Assembly: GCA_018971385.1 (NCBI GenBank)
Contig: JAGXAY010000003.1
Location: forward strand, 1-64,000
DNA length: 64,000 nt
Origin: Acidobacteriota bacterium
GTDB taxonomy: Bacteria > Actinomycetota > Acidimicrobiia > Acidimicrobiales > RAAP-2
Direction: 5' to 3'
Below are positions 8,563 through 20,359 of the stretch, piece after piece (position 1 is the first letter of the stretch; every line of letters starts with the position of its first letter). Both the position numbers and the translations under genes were made by a program. Under the pieces are notes generated by a model that worked only from the letters and a program-made list of their open reading frames with translations, did not search any database and had not been told where the DNA came from.

Positions 8563-10506
8563 CTAGAGCTGTCGGCGCCAGCGATCGGCCATCCGTCGAC
8601 CCGCGCCAGAGAGTTCGGTGGAGACCACCCGGGCTCCGGGCCCCGCCATGACCATCAGCCGGTCGAGGAAGGTCGGGTCGACGATGCGACAGCGCACGGC
8701 CACCTGCCCGTCGTCAAGAGGAACGACGTCGGCGTGGGGCAGAGACTCAAAGAGGTAACGGCGGAGGCGGTCGGCGACCACCACTACGTCCGTACCTTCG
8801 TCGACTCCCGCACTCACCCAATCCGAGACCGGATCTTCGGGAAGGTGTCCGGCGGAGGGGGAGGTCGCCAGCACGTCGCCCACGCGGTCGAGTCGAAAGG
8901 TTCTCCAGCCTTGTCGAAGGTGGCAGTACGCCCGAAAGAGGAGATGTCCATTCAGCGACTGGAGAGCGCGCGGCTCTACCGTCCGTTCCGTCATCTCGTC
9001 GGAGGACGCCGAGAGGTAAGTGATTTTGAGGGCGTGGGAGTCCGTAATCGCGTGAGCGACGAGGTCGGCGAGTCCGTCGAGTGGTTGCTCGTCCACTTCT
9101 ACGTACGCCCCCGCCACCTCCTCGATTTTCTGAACCGCGGAGTGCAGCGCCGGGTCGTGAACGAAGCGCCCGGCCTCGCGCAAGGCGACGTTCAGTTCGA
9201 AAAGATGCGCCCACGTCAGGGTGAGGGGTGCCGAGTCACCCGGCTCCCACGTGACCTGGTAGAGCGAGTCGTCGGTCTCCTCGTGATCCCAGTCATCGCA
9301 CTCCTTGATGACCCGGGCCGGGTAGACGAATCCTTCGGCGGAATCATAAATTTCGAATGTCGCGAGGCGACCCATCAGGTCTCTCACGTAGGCCGCGCTC
9401 ACGTCGAAGCGCTCGGCGAGTTCCGATATTCTCAGCCCTTCCGGGGAGTTGTGGACCGCGGAGAGCATCGCGAGAGTCTGTCCCAGGGACGACTTCTTGG
9501 CGGTCAGGGGAAAGTGAATCTCCGACACGTCGGGCGCCTCCATGGTGTTGACGTCCTTCAGCCACTCCTTTAACGCCTTCACGAGGCTCGCGGGGGACTC
9601 GAGTGTCACGCGCCCCCCACTCTCGAGAACGAATCGCAGCGCCTGGTAGTGATCGTCGAAGACCAGACCCACCTCCACTCGGCCTTTTTTGGCCGACCCC
9701 ACTTCGGCTCGCGGGTGCAGTCGCGTGATCAAGTGGGCGTAGGGAGGGGTCGTCGAGACCACGACGTCGACGGGCTTTTCACTTTTGGAGAATCCCGGTT
9801 GCCAGAGTCGAGCCCACTCACGCTCTTCCTCGCTGGCGCCAATGGGCCCTTCCCCGATGACCGGCATCGAGTGCATCCGCGAGAAGCGGTATCCCTTGAC
9901 TCGCCATCCGGTCTCGTCGTGTTCGCGCGCCACCAAGTAACTCACACCTTCGATGACTCGAATCACGAGGGGTTCGACATCGCGACGGCGTACTTTGGCC
10001 CGACTCACGTAGTCGAAACTCACGGGTGACTTCGTCTCAATGGCTCGCACGACGGGGGTGTAAAAGGCCGAGTACTGCAGTCCTCCCGGCGTGGGCGCTC
10101 CCCCGTCGAAGAGCGCGAGAGCCCCTTCCCGTCCGAAACCACAAAACCGAAGAGCGAGAGCTACGACGCGACGCTCCTCCTCCGTAAAGTCGAGTGGTGG
10201 AGCGAAGGTGTCGGCCGGATCGATGAAGTACCGGTAGAGCTGGTCGTCGCCCTGGACGCTACGCACTCGTAGACCGTTGTCGCGAATCTGGGCTTTGTCA
10301 CGTTCGAACTTCTGTCGTATCGCCACGTCGGAGCCCTGGTAGGCGGCCACTCGGCGGCCCCCACGCGGATCATCCACTTCGAGGGTGCGCACGATCTCGT
10401 CTTGAGTGAGGCTCCGGCCCGCGTCGTGAGCCTGAATGAGCAGCAACGTCAGGGACGCCACTCGCTCTCTCGCGGCGTCGGCTCGTTCGATCGAACTCTC
10501 AGTCAC
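8563..10506 (-). CDS. pafBC: Fused PafB-PafC WYL-domain transcriptional regulator
   Basis: 647 aa with two HTH+WYL halves (SYLVAREHDETGWRVKGYRFSRM; GHLLFRAYCHLRQGWRTFRLDRVGDV). Confidence 0.85.
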   Translation of the reverse strand: MTESSIERADAARERVASLTLLLIQAHDAGRSLTQDEIVRTLEVDDPRGGRRVAAYQGSDVAIRQKFERDKAQIRDNGLRVRSVQGDDQLYRYFIDPADTFAPPLDFTEEERRVVALALRFCGFGREGALALFDGGAPTPGGLQYSAFYTPVVRAIETKSPVSFDYVSRAKVRRRDVEPLVIRVIEGVSYLVAREHDETGWRVKGYRFSRMHSMPVIGEGPIGASEEEREWARLWQPGFSKSEKPVDVVVSTTPPYAHLITRLHPRAEVGSAKKGRVEVGLVFDDHYQALRFVLESGGRVTLESPASLVKALKEWLKDVNTMEAPDVSEIHFPLTAKKSSLGQTLAMLSAVHNSPEGLRISELAERFDVSAAYVRDLMGRLATFEIYDSAEGFVYPARVIKECDDWDHEETDDSLYQVTWEPGDSAPLTLTWAHLFELNVALREAGRFVHDPALHSAVQKIEEVAGAYVEVDEQPLDGLADLVAHAITDSHALKITYLSASSDEMTERTVEPRALQSLNGHLLFRAYCHLRQGWRTFRLDRVGDVLATSPSAGHLPEDPVSDWVSAGVDEGTDVVVVADRLRRYLFESLPHADVVPLDDGQVAVRCRIVDPTFLDRLMVMAGPGARVVSTELSGAGRRMADRWRRQL

Positions 10507-10513
10507 GCTGGTC

Positions 10514-10519
10514 AGGATA
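10514..10519 (-). promoter_or_regulatory. Putative -10 (TATCCT) of pafBC, leaderless
   Basis: TATCCT-GACCAGC-GTG on the minus strand. Confidence 0.55.
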
Positions 10520-10539
10520 GCCAGCCCGTCGTATCGGGG

Positions 10540-11025
10540 CTAACCGAGGTCGCTACGACGCCACGCTCCCGAGCGGCCCCCGGACTTTTCCCAGAGGGCG
10601 ATGTCCGAAATCGTCATCGTCCGGTCGCTCGACTTGCACATGTCGTAGATCGTGAGGGCGGCAACGCTGACAGCACTCAGGGCCTCCATCTCCACTCCGG
10701 TCCGGTCCACCGTGTCGACAGACACCTCAATGTCGATGTGGTCATCGGCGATGGTGAAGTTCACGAACACGTTTCCGACGAGGACTTGATGGGCCATCGG
10801 AATGAAGCTCGCCGCTTGCTTGGCTGCCTGGATTCCCGCCACCCGCGCCGTCGCGAGCACGTCCCCCTTGGCGGTCGTGTTCGCCGCTACGGCCGCCGTC
10901 GTCGCCGGAAGCATGTTGACGCGACCTCGCGCGAGCGCACGGCGGGCCGAGACCTCCGACGGGCTCCGGTCGAGCCCTAGTGAACCGCTCGGCGGCGTTG
11001 GTCGAAACTGGTGGAAATGGTCCAC
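10540..11025 (-). CDS. moaC: Cyclic pyranopterin monophosphate synthase MoaC
   Basis: KGDVLATARVAGIQAAKQ, TGVEMEALSAVSVAALTIYDMCKS, KSGGRSG motifs; LCHP region altered to MAHQ with His kept. Confidence 0.9.
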   Translation of the reverse strand: MDHFHQFRPTPPSGSLGLDRSPSEVSARRALARGRVNMLPATTAAVAANTTAKGDVLATARVAGIQAAKQAASFIPMAHQVLVGNVFVNFTIADDHIDIEVSVDTVDRTGVEMEALSAVSVAALTIYDMCKSSDRTMTISDIALWEKSGGRSGAWRRSDLG

Positions 11026-11031
11026 TCCGCC

Positions 11032-11037
11032 ACACTA
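11032..11037 (-). promoter_or_regulatory. Putative -10 (TAGTGT) of moaC, leaderless
   Basis: TAGTGT-GGCGGA-GTG on the minus strand. Confidence 0.5.
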
Positions 11038-11093
11038 CCCAGCGGACGAACCCGCTTCGGGCGCCGGTATCATGAGAGGAGAAGGAGGAGCGT

Positions 11094-11294
11094 ATGCCGA
11101 CCTACGAATACGAGTGCCAGCAGTGTCACCGACACATCGACGCCGTTCAAAAGTTCTCGGACGCCCCTTTAACCACGTGTGAGACCTGCGGGGGAAGCCT
11201 GCGCAAGGTGTTCTCGGGCGTGGGAATCGCCTTCAAGGGCAGCGGTTTCTACAAGACCGACTCCCGGGCGACGTCGGGCGCGAGTTCCGACTAA
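11094..11294 (+). CDS. FmdB-family zinc ribbon protein
   Basis: PTYEYECQQCHRHIDAVQKFSDAPLTTCETCGGSLRKVFSGVGIAFKGSGFYKTD; SD GGAGGAG upstream. Confidence 0.93.
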   Translation: MPTYEYECQQCHRHIDAVQKFSDAPLTTCETCGGSLRKVFSGVGIAFKGSGFYKTDSRATSGASSD

Positions 11295-11335
11295 CGACTC
11301 TCCTAAGTTCCTTTCGTTAGGGCTATTGCCAACGA

Positions 11336-11341
11336 TAGGCT
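11336..11341 (+). promoter_or_regulatory. Putative -10 (TAGGCT) of dxs, leaderless
   Basis: TAGGCT-GACCAGC-GTG. Confidence 0.55.
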
Positions 11342-11348
11342 GACCAGC

Positions 11349-13271
11349 GTGATTTTGCCCTCGATTGAGTCGCCCGCCGACCTCGAGACCCTCTCCTACG
11401 ACGAACTTCGCCAACTGGCCCAGGAGATTCGCGAGTTCATCATCTCCTCGGTCACGAGTTCCGGGGGGCACCTCGGATCCAACCTCGGCGTCGTCGAAAT
11501 TACCCTGGCCCTCCACCGGGTCTTTCACTCGCCCCACGACGCCCTCCTCTTCGACACCGGCCACCAGGCTTACGTACACAAGTTGCTAACGGGTCGTCGC
11601 TACGGGTTCCGGCAACTGAGAAAGCGGGGGGGCCTCTCGGGCTATCCGAGCCGCAGTGAGTCGCAGCACGACTGGATCGAGTCCTCCCACGCCTCGACAG
11701 CCTTAAGTTACGCCCACGGCCTCTCCGTCGCCTTTGAGGCACGACACGAACTGGCCGGACACGGTGGTGACCGTCACGTGGTCGCGCTGGTGGGAGACGG
11801 CTCTCTCACCGGGGGGATGGCCTACGAGGCGCTCAATAACTTCGGGGTCTCCGGGCAACGAGTGGTGATCATTCTCAACGACAACGGTCGAAGTTACGCC
11901 CCCACCATTACTCGACTCTCCCGTTCCCTCACGTCACTACGCATCAACAAGACCTACCTTTCGTGGCGGGACCGTCTGCGCCGTCTCGTCCCCCGACTGA
12001 CCTGGGTCGGCAAGACGGCCTACCGGGGAATCGACTCCTTCACCTCCGTCGTCCGCGAGATGGTGACTCCCCACACCTTCTTCGAAAACTTGGGTGTTCG
12101 CTATCTCGGACCGGTTGACGGTCACGACATCGAGGCCCTAGAGACGGTCCTCGCGTCCGCCAAGGAGTGGGACGGCCCCATCGTGGTGCACTGCCTGACC
12201 GAGAAGGGACGCGGCTACGAGCCCGCGACGTCGGACTATCAGCGGATGCACGACTACAAGCTGCCCCCGAAGTACAACGACGAAGACGTGCCACCCCTCT
12301 CCTTTACTCAGGTCTTCTCCGACGCCCTCATGAGCGAGGCACGACGGGACCACCGCATCGTGGCCATCACCGCGGCCATGGCCGGCCCGACTGGACTCCT
12401 GCCCTTCGAAGCGGAGTTTCCGCACCGCTTCTTCGACGTCGGGATCGCCGAACAACACGCCGTGACCGCGGCGGCCGGTATGGCCATGGGTGGTTTGAAG
12501 CCGGTCGTCGCCATCTACTCGACCTTCTTCTCACGCGCCTTCGACCAGGCCAACCTCGACGTCGGGCTACTCAATTTGCCCGTAGTCTTCGTCTTCGACC
12601 GGGCCGGCATCACCGGTGACGACGGACCGAGTCACCACGGGATTCTCGACATCGCTCTCTGCCTCGCCATTCCTCACATGACGGTGTTCGCTCCCTCCTC
12701 GGCCGCCGAAATTCCCGTCATGCTGAAGAGCGCGCTCGCCTTGTCGACCCCGAGCGCCATTCGATTCCCGAAGACCCCCCCACGGGCTCTCGACGGGCTC
12801 GTGGGAGACGGTCTCAAAGCCCGAGTCATCCAGCGCGGTGACGGACGACTGTGCGTTCTCGCGGTCGGCAAGATGGCCGTGAGCTCCTTCGAAGCTCTTA
12901 GCCAGTTGGCCGACGCCGGGGCCGTCACTCTCTACGACGTGCGGGTCCTCCCCCCCGATCCCGAGATGATTACTGACGCCCTCACCCACGAGCGCATCAT
13001 CACCGTCGAAGACGGAACTCGTCACGGGGGGGCCGGTACTCTGATGGTGTCCGCCCTGCGATCGCTCGCCCAGGAACAGGGCCGCGAGTTTCCGGCGACT
13101 CGGATCCTCGGCGTACCTCGCGCGTACCTCGAACACCACCACCCGGACGCCCTCTTACAGGAGTTGGGCCTCGACCCCGAGGGTCTGGCCGGGGCCTTCG
13201 CTCGCTTTCTCGGCGATCAACCAGAGTTCCCCCGTCACTGGCCCGAATCGCCTATCCCTCGTTACCTCTGA
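11349..13271 (+). CDS. dxs: 1-deoxy-D-xylulose-5-phosphate synthase
   Basis: GGHLGSNLGVVEITLALH, GDGSLTGGMAYEALNN, DVGIAEQHAVTAAAGMAMGG. Confidence 0.97.
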   Translation: MILPSIESPADLETLSYDELRQLAQEIREFIISSVTSSGGHLGSNLGVVEITLALHRVFHSPHDALLFDTGHQAYVHKLLTGRRYGFRQLRKRGGLSGYPSRSESQHDWIESSHASTALSYAHGLSVAFEARHELAGHGGDRHVVALVGDGSLTGGMAYEALNNFGVSGQRVVIILNDNGRSYAPTITRLSRSLTSLRINKTYLSWRDRLRRLVPRLTWVGKTAYRGIDSFTSVVREMVTPHTFFENLGVRYLGPVDGHDIEALETVLASAKEWDGPIVVHCLTEKGRGYEPATSDYQRMHDYKLPPKYNDEDVPPLSFTQVFSDALMSEARRDHRIVAITAAMAGPTGLLPFEAEFPHRFFDVGIAEQHAVTAAAGMAMGGLKPVVAIYSTFFSRAFDQANLDVGLLNLPVVFVFDRAGITGDDGPSHHGILDIALCLAIPHMTVFAPSSAAEIPVMLKSALALSTPSAIRFPKTPPRALDGLVGDGLKARVIQRGDGRLCVLAVGKMAVSSFEALSQLADAGAVTLYDVRVLPPDPEMITDALTHERIITVEDGTRHGGAGTLMVSALRSLAQEQGREFPATRILGVPRAYLEHHHPDALLQELGLDPEGLAGAFARFLGDQPEFPRHWPESPIPRYL

Positions 13272-13293
13272 ACGAGTGATAGGGAGTGGCCTT

Positions 13294-13299
13294 TAAAGT
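13294..13299 (+). promoter_or_regulatory. Putative -10 (TAAAGT) of msrB, leaderless
   Basis: TAAAGT-CCACTCC-ATG. Confidence 0.5.
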
Positions 13300-13306
13300 C
13301 CACTCC

Positions 13307-13702
13307 ATGGACTTTCCCGTAACTCTTCCCGACTCCGAGTGGCGCCAGAAGCTCTCACTCGAACGCTTCGAAGTTCTTCGCCAGGCCGCCACCGAGCCCC
13401 CCTTTACCGGGGAACTTCTCCACGTTGATGAGGCCGGAAGATTCACCTGCGCCGGATGCGGGGCGGAGCTCTTTACTCATGAACAGAAGTTCGACTCCGG
13501 GTGCGGGTGGCCCAGTTTTGACGCCTGCGCTCCCGGATCCATCATCGAACGACTCGACACGTCCCACGGCATGCGCCGCACGGAGATACTTTGCGCGGCC
13601 TGCGGGGGTCACCTGGGTCACGTGTTCAACGACGGGCCCACGGCGACGGGCCTTCGCTACTGCGTGAACTCCCTCTCGATGGAGTTCACTCCCGAGTCGT
13701 AA
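13307..13702 (+). CDS. msrB: Peptide-methionine (R)-S-oxide reductase
   Basis: CAGCGAELF, FDSGCGWPSF, CAACGGHLGHVFNDGP, GLRYCVNSLSMEF. Confidence 0.95.
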   Translation: MDFPVTLPDSEWRQKLSLERFEVLRQAATEPPFTGELLHVDEAGRFTCAGCGAELFTHEQKFDSGCGWPSFDACAPGSIIERLDTSHGMRRTEILCAACGGHLGHVFNDGPTATGLRYCVNSLSMEFTPES

Positions 13703-13717
13703 CGCGGCGTCTCCGAC

Positions 13718-14572
13718 TCAGACGTCGAGGAAACGTCGAATGGCGATTCCTGATCCCACCGATCCCACGACCACGCCCACGAGCAACACAACGATATTGG
13801 TGCCCCACATCGCCGAGTTACCGATGGTGAACTCGTTGTGGAGGGGATACCAGGTCTTAAGAGCCCAGACCGCCCCCATGGCGACGGCCGAGCCGAGGAG
13901 ACCCTGCACGAATCCCTCCGTGATATAGGGAACACGGATAAACCAGTTGGTCGCCCCCACGAGCTTCATCACCGACACCTCTCGCCGTCGAGAGAAGATG
14001 GCCATGCGAATGGTGTTCAAGATGAGAACCGTCGCCGAGATCATCAGGACGATGGCGAGCACGATGAAGACCACCTGGACGATTCGGATGGTGTGGTTCA
14101 TCTGTCGAATCTGCTGTTCGGGTGCCGTCACCGTATAGACACCCGGTTCGTGCTGAAAGGTCGCCTGAATAGTGAAGGCGTCCGTCGGCACCGTCGGCGT
14201 GCAGCGAAATGACGAGGGGACGTCGACGGGCTTCAAGATGGTCCACTCGGAGGCCGGTAGCACCGACTTCGACTCGAGGTAGTCCTGGTACTGGCTACGG
14301 AATACGCAGCTCTTGACGATGGGTAACTGGTTCAACTGGGTGCGCACCGTATTGATCTCACCCGAGGTGGCCGACGGCGACATCCACACCGTGACTCGCG
14401 TCCCTTGCTGCCACTGCGCGGAAGCCTGGGCGGCGCTCTGGCGAAGGAGAAGAGCGGAGCCGACGAGCGAGAGGGACACCGCCACGGTGAGCACCGCGGC
14501 GATGGTCATCATCCGGTTGCGCCACAAGTTAGTGAGCGTCTCGCGTAGGGCGTAACGGAGGTAGTTAGCCAC
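13718..14572 (-). CDS. ftsX: Cell division protein FtsX
   Basis: 284 aa with 4 TM, SRRREVSVMKLVGATNWFIRVPYITEGFVQGLLG; overlaps ftsE stop. Confidence 0.94.
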   Translation of the reverse strand: MANYLRYALRETLTNLWRNRMMTIAAVLTVAVSLSLVGSALLLRQSAAQASAQWQQGTRVTVWMSPSATSGEINTVRTQLNQLPIVKSCVFRSQYQDYLESKSVLPASEWTILKPVDVPSSFRCTPTVPTDAFTIQATFQHEPGVYTVTAPEQQIRQMNHTIRIVQVVFIVLAIVLMISATVLILNTIRMAIFSRRREVSVMKLVGATNWFIRVPYITEGFVQGLLGSAVAMGAVWALKTWYPLHNEFTIGNSAMWGTNIVVLLVGVVVGSVGSGIAIRRFLDV

Positions 14573-15267
14573 TAGAGGACCCCCTCGGGCACGCCGTACA
14601 CGCCGCGGACCTGGTCGCGCACAATCTCTCCGTGATCAAGTTCAATAACGCGTCGACGCATCCGGTTCACCAAGTTCTGATCGTGCGTCGCCATGACGAC
14701 TGTTGTTCCCGTCCGATTGATTCGTTCCAGCAGAGCCATGATGGTCTCGGAGTTGGTGGGATCGAGGTTTCCCGTCGGCTCGTCGGCGAGCAGAATAAGG
14801 GGGCGGTTGACGAACGCCCGAGCCACCGCCACGCGCTGTTGTTCACCACCGGACAACTCATTTGGCAGACGACCGCCTTTTTCGCCCAGGCCCACGAGTT
14901 CGAGAATCTGGGGAACTTGATTCTGAACGGTCGAGGCCGGACGCCCAATCACCTCGAGGGCGAACGCCACGTTCTCGTACACGGTCTTGTTCGGAAGCAG
15001 GCGGAAGTCCTGAAAGACGCAGCCGATGTTCCGACGCAGGTACGGCACTCGCCACTTCGGCAGGGACGCAATGTCTCGGCCGGCCTCGAGAATACGGCCC
15101 TGATCCGGCGTCTCTTCGCGCAGGAGTAGGCGGAGGAACGTGGTCTTACCCGATCCGGAAGCTCCGACGAGAAAGACAAACTCGCCTTTTTCAATATTGA
15201 CCGACACGTGGGATAGCGCCGGTGTTCCGTTCTTGTACGTCTTCGAGACGTTCTCGAAACGAATCAT
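14572..15267 (-). CDS. ftsE: Cell division ATP-binding protein FtsE
   Basis: [63 protein letters not shown]. Confidence 0.96.
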   Translation of the reverse strand: MIRFENVSKTYKNGTPALSHVSVNIEKGEFVFLVGASGSGKTTFLRLLLREETPDQGRILEAGRDIASLPKWRVPYLRRNIGCVFQDFRLLPNKTVYENVAFALEVIGRPASTVQNQVPQILELVGLGEKGGRLPNELSGGEQQRVAVARAFVNRPLILLADEPTGNLDPTNSETIMALLERINRTGTTVVMATHDQNLVNRMRRRVIELDHGEIVRDQVRGVYGVPEGVL

Positions 15268-15426
15268 CGCAACACCTCTGAGAGAGAACTGGTGGGCACG
15301 ACGTGCACCGCTGTTCTCATTCTACGTGCCCCCTCTCGCCTATTCGGGACGGCGACGAACGAAGTTTTATACCTTCCTCACTCAGCGGGGCCCACCAGGG
15401 TAGTCATCGTGACCGCTCCCGAGGAG

Positions 15427-16564
15427 CTAGCGAGTCGAGTGCGCGGCCCGTTGACGACGCAGTTCCGCTTCCATGAAATCGTCGAGGTCGCCGTCGAGCA
15501 CCGCGTCCACGTTGCCTGTTTCGGTGTCGGTGCGCAGGTCCTTCACCAACTGATACGGCGCCTGGACGTAGGAGCGAATTTGTGAGCCCCACGAGTTGTC
15601 GCTGCGCGTGCCCGAGAGTGCGTCCAACTCGGCCTGACGTTCGAGGCGAGCCCGCTCGGCCAACTTGGCGGCGAGAATCTGCATGGCGCGGGCCCGGTTT
15701 TGGTGTTGGGATCGTTCATTTTGACAACTCACCACGATGCCCGTCGGCAGGTGGGTGATACGAATCGCCGAGTCGGTCTTGTTGACGTGCTGGCCCCCCG
15801 CGCCCGAGGAACGATAAGTATCCACTCGCAAATCCTTCTCGTCGATATCCACCTCGGCGTCCTCGTCGAGCAGTGGGGTGACTTCGAGGGAGGCGAAACT
15901 AGTTTGGCGGCGAGCCTGCGAATCGAAGGGGCTCATGCGAACCAGGCGGTGCACACCTCGCTCCGCGGAGAGCCACCCGTAGGCGTAACGGCCCTTCACG
16001 ATGAAGGTGGCGGACAAGATGCCGGCTTCTTGTCCTTCGGTGACTTCGTCAATCTCCACGGAGAATCCCCGACGCTCCGCCCATCGGCTGTACATCCGCA
16101 CCATCATCTCCGCCCAGTCCTGCGCGTCAGTTCCACCCGCTCCCGCGTGAACGTCCACGATGGCGTCGTTCTCGTCGTAGGGACCCGAGAGCAGGCTCTG
16201 GGTTTCGAGTTCGTTCAGTCGTCGGTCCAGTTCCTGAGTGGACTCGACCAGTTCCGTGACGAGAGACCAGTCCCCCTCACCCCCGGCGAGGGTTTCACGA
16301 CACAGATCCACGAGCACCGCCAGGTCTTCGAGGGTCGCCCCGAGGGCGTCGAAGGACTCGAGGTCCGCCCCGAGTCGCCCGAGTTCAGTCGTCACCGTTC
16401 GCGCCCGGTCCTGGTCGTTCCAGAGATCCGGGTCTTGCGCGAGAACCTCTAACTCCCGGTGGCGCTCTCGACGGGCGTCAATCGTGAGATAGTCTCGCGC
16501 CGCCTCCCAGCGTCCCCGCAGGGCGCCGAGCGAGTTCTCCGCGTCGCGGACCGCGTTCTCCGCC

Positions 16565-16578
<14 letters not shown>
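15427..16578 (-). CDS. prfB: Peptide chain release factor 2
   Basis: [48 protein letters not shown]; continuous frame, start MADPK chosen over the 16608 start. Confidence 0.95.
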
Positions 16579-19306
<2,728 letters not shown>

Positions 19307-19315
19307 GGACTCTCC

Positions 19316-19321
19316 AGCCTA
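19316..19321 (-). promoter_or_regulatory. Putative -10 (TAGGCT) of secA
   Basis: TAGGCT-GGAGAGTCC-ATG on the minus strand. Confidence 0.45.
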
Positions 19322-19360
19322 CCGGGGCCTCCCGATGAGTGATGGGGCTGCGGGCGCTGA

Positions 19361-19424
19361 CCTGGTCTTTGACCCCACACCCGCCTCGCCACCGATCGGG
19401 GCACCGTGCCCCGGGGTGACCAGG
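19361..19424. repeat. Nested inverted repeats upstream of secA
   Basis: Outer CCTGGTC (19361-19367)/GACCAGG (19418-19424); inner CGGGGCAC-C-GTGCCCCG (19397-19413). Confidence 0.6.
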
Positions 19425-19534
19425 ACTTACTCCTAAACCGCGCCATGCTCAGCGCTCGCGCGCCTTACGTGGGTCGTTTCGCCCGCGGCTGGCATCGACT
19501 TTCAACCACAGCCGCCCGCAGTCCCGTGTTCAGT

Positions 19535-20359
19535 CTAGGACCCCCGGGCGAGGACGGCCACGAGCCGCAGGCTGAGTACGAGGGCCGCGACGGGGAGAAA
19601 CGCCCGACGCCAGCCCCGCGAGGTCTGGGCTTCGAATCGAAAGGCGCTGACGTGGTGGGCGACGACCATGCGCCGCCCGACGCTCGCCCTCGAGACACCC
19701 TCCACGTGCGTCACCTCGGCGGAGTCCACCGCCCGAACCCGCCACCCCGCTTCGCGCAAACTCCAGCAGAGCGCCATGTCCTCGGCGAACATGAAGTAGC
19801 GCTCGTCGAATCCCCCGACCTGCTCGAAGGCCTCTCGACGCACGATGAAGAAGGCTCCGGAGACCCAGTCGCCCGTTCCGTCGGGGCGGGGGGATCGATA
19901 GCGACGCGTGGCGGGATTGGCGGGCCACACGGGAGCAAGAAGGGCGTGGGCTCCGGCGAGCCATACGGACGGAAACACCCGCTGGGAGGGGTAGACCGTG
20001 CCGTCGGAGCGACGGATGAGGGGTCCCACGATACCGGTCGTCGAGTCCTCGTCGAGGACCCGACACAGCTCCGCGATCGCCCCGGAGTGCACCACGACGT
20101 CGGGATTGGACACGATGAGGTAGGTCGTTGCTACCAGGGCCGCCCCCCGGTTCACTCCTCGCCCGTACCCCACGTTCAGTCCGGGTTCGACCACCCGCAC
20201 GCCGAGACGGGCCGCCCCGGGCGTCGCGGCCGGATCGTTCTCCACCACGACAATGTCCTCGACGCCCTCGTCCCGCAAGGACGCCACGCACTGAGCGAGA
20301 GCCTCGCCCGAGCGAAAGTCGACGATCACCGCCGCGGTGGAGGGGACGCGAGAACTCAC
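19535..20359 (-). CDS. Family 2 glycosyltransferase (rhamnosyltransferase-like)
   Basis: AAVIVDFRSGEALAQCVASL, VENDPAA, GYGRGVNRGA, GDWVSGAFFIVRREAFEQVGGFDERYFMFAEDMALCWSLREAGW. Confidence 0.9.
   Translation of the reverse strand: MSSRVPSTAAVIVDFRSGEALAQCVASLRDEGVEDIVVVENDPAATPGAARLGVRVVEPGLNVGYGRGVNRGAALVATTYLIVSNPDVVVHSGAIAELCRVLDEDSTTGIVGPLIRRSDGTVYPSQRVFPSVWLAGAHALLAPVWPANPATRRYRSPRPDGTGDWVSGAFFIVRREAFEQVGGFDERYFMFAEDMALCWSLREAGWRVRAVDSAEVTHVEGVSRASVGRRMVVAHHVSAFRFEAQTSRGWRRAFLPVAALVLSLRLVAVLARGS

Noticed and set aside
19322-19534. SRP (4.5S) RNA or tmRNA in the gap upstream of secA
   Set aside because: The conserved SRP apical GGAAG...GCAGC signature and any tmRNA tRNA-like ends are absent
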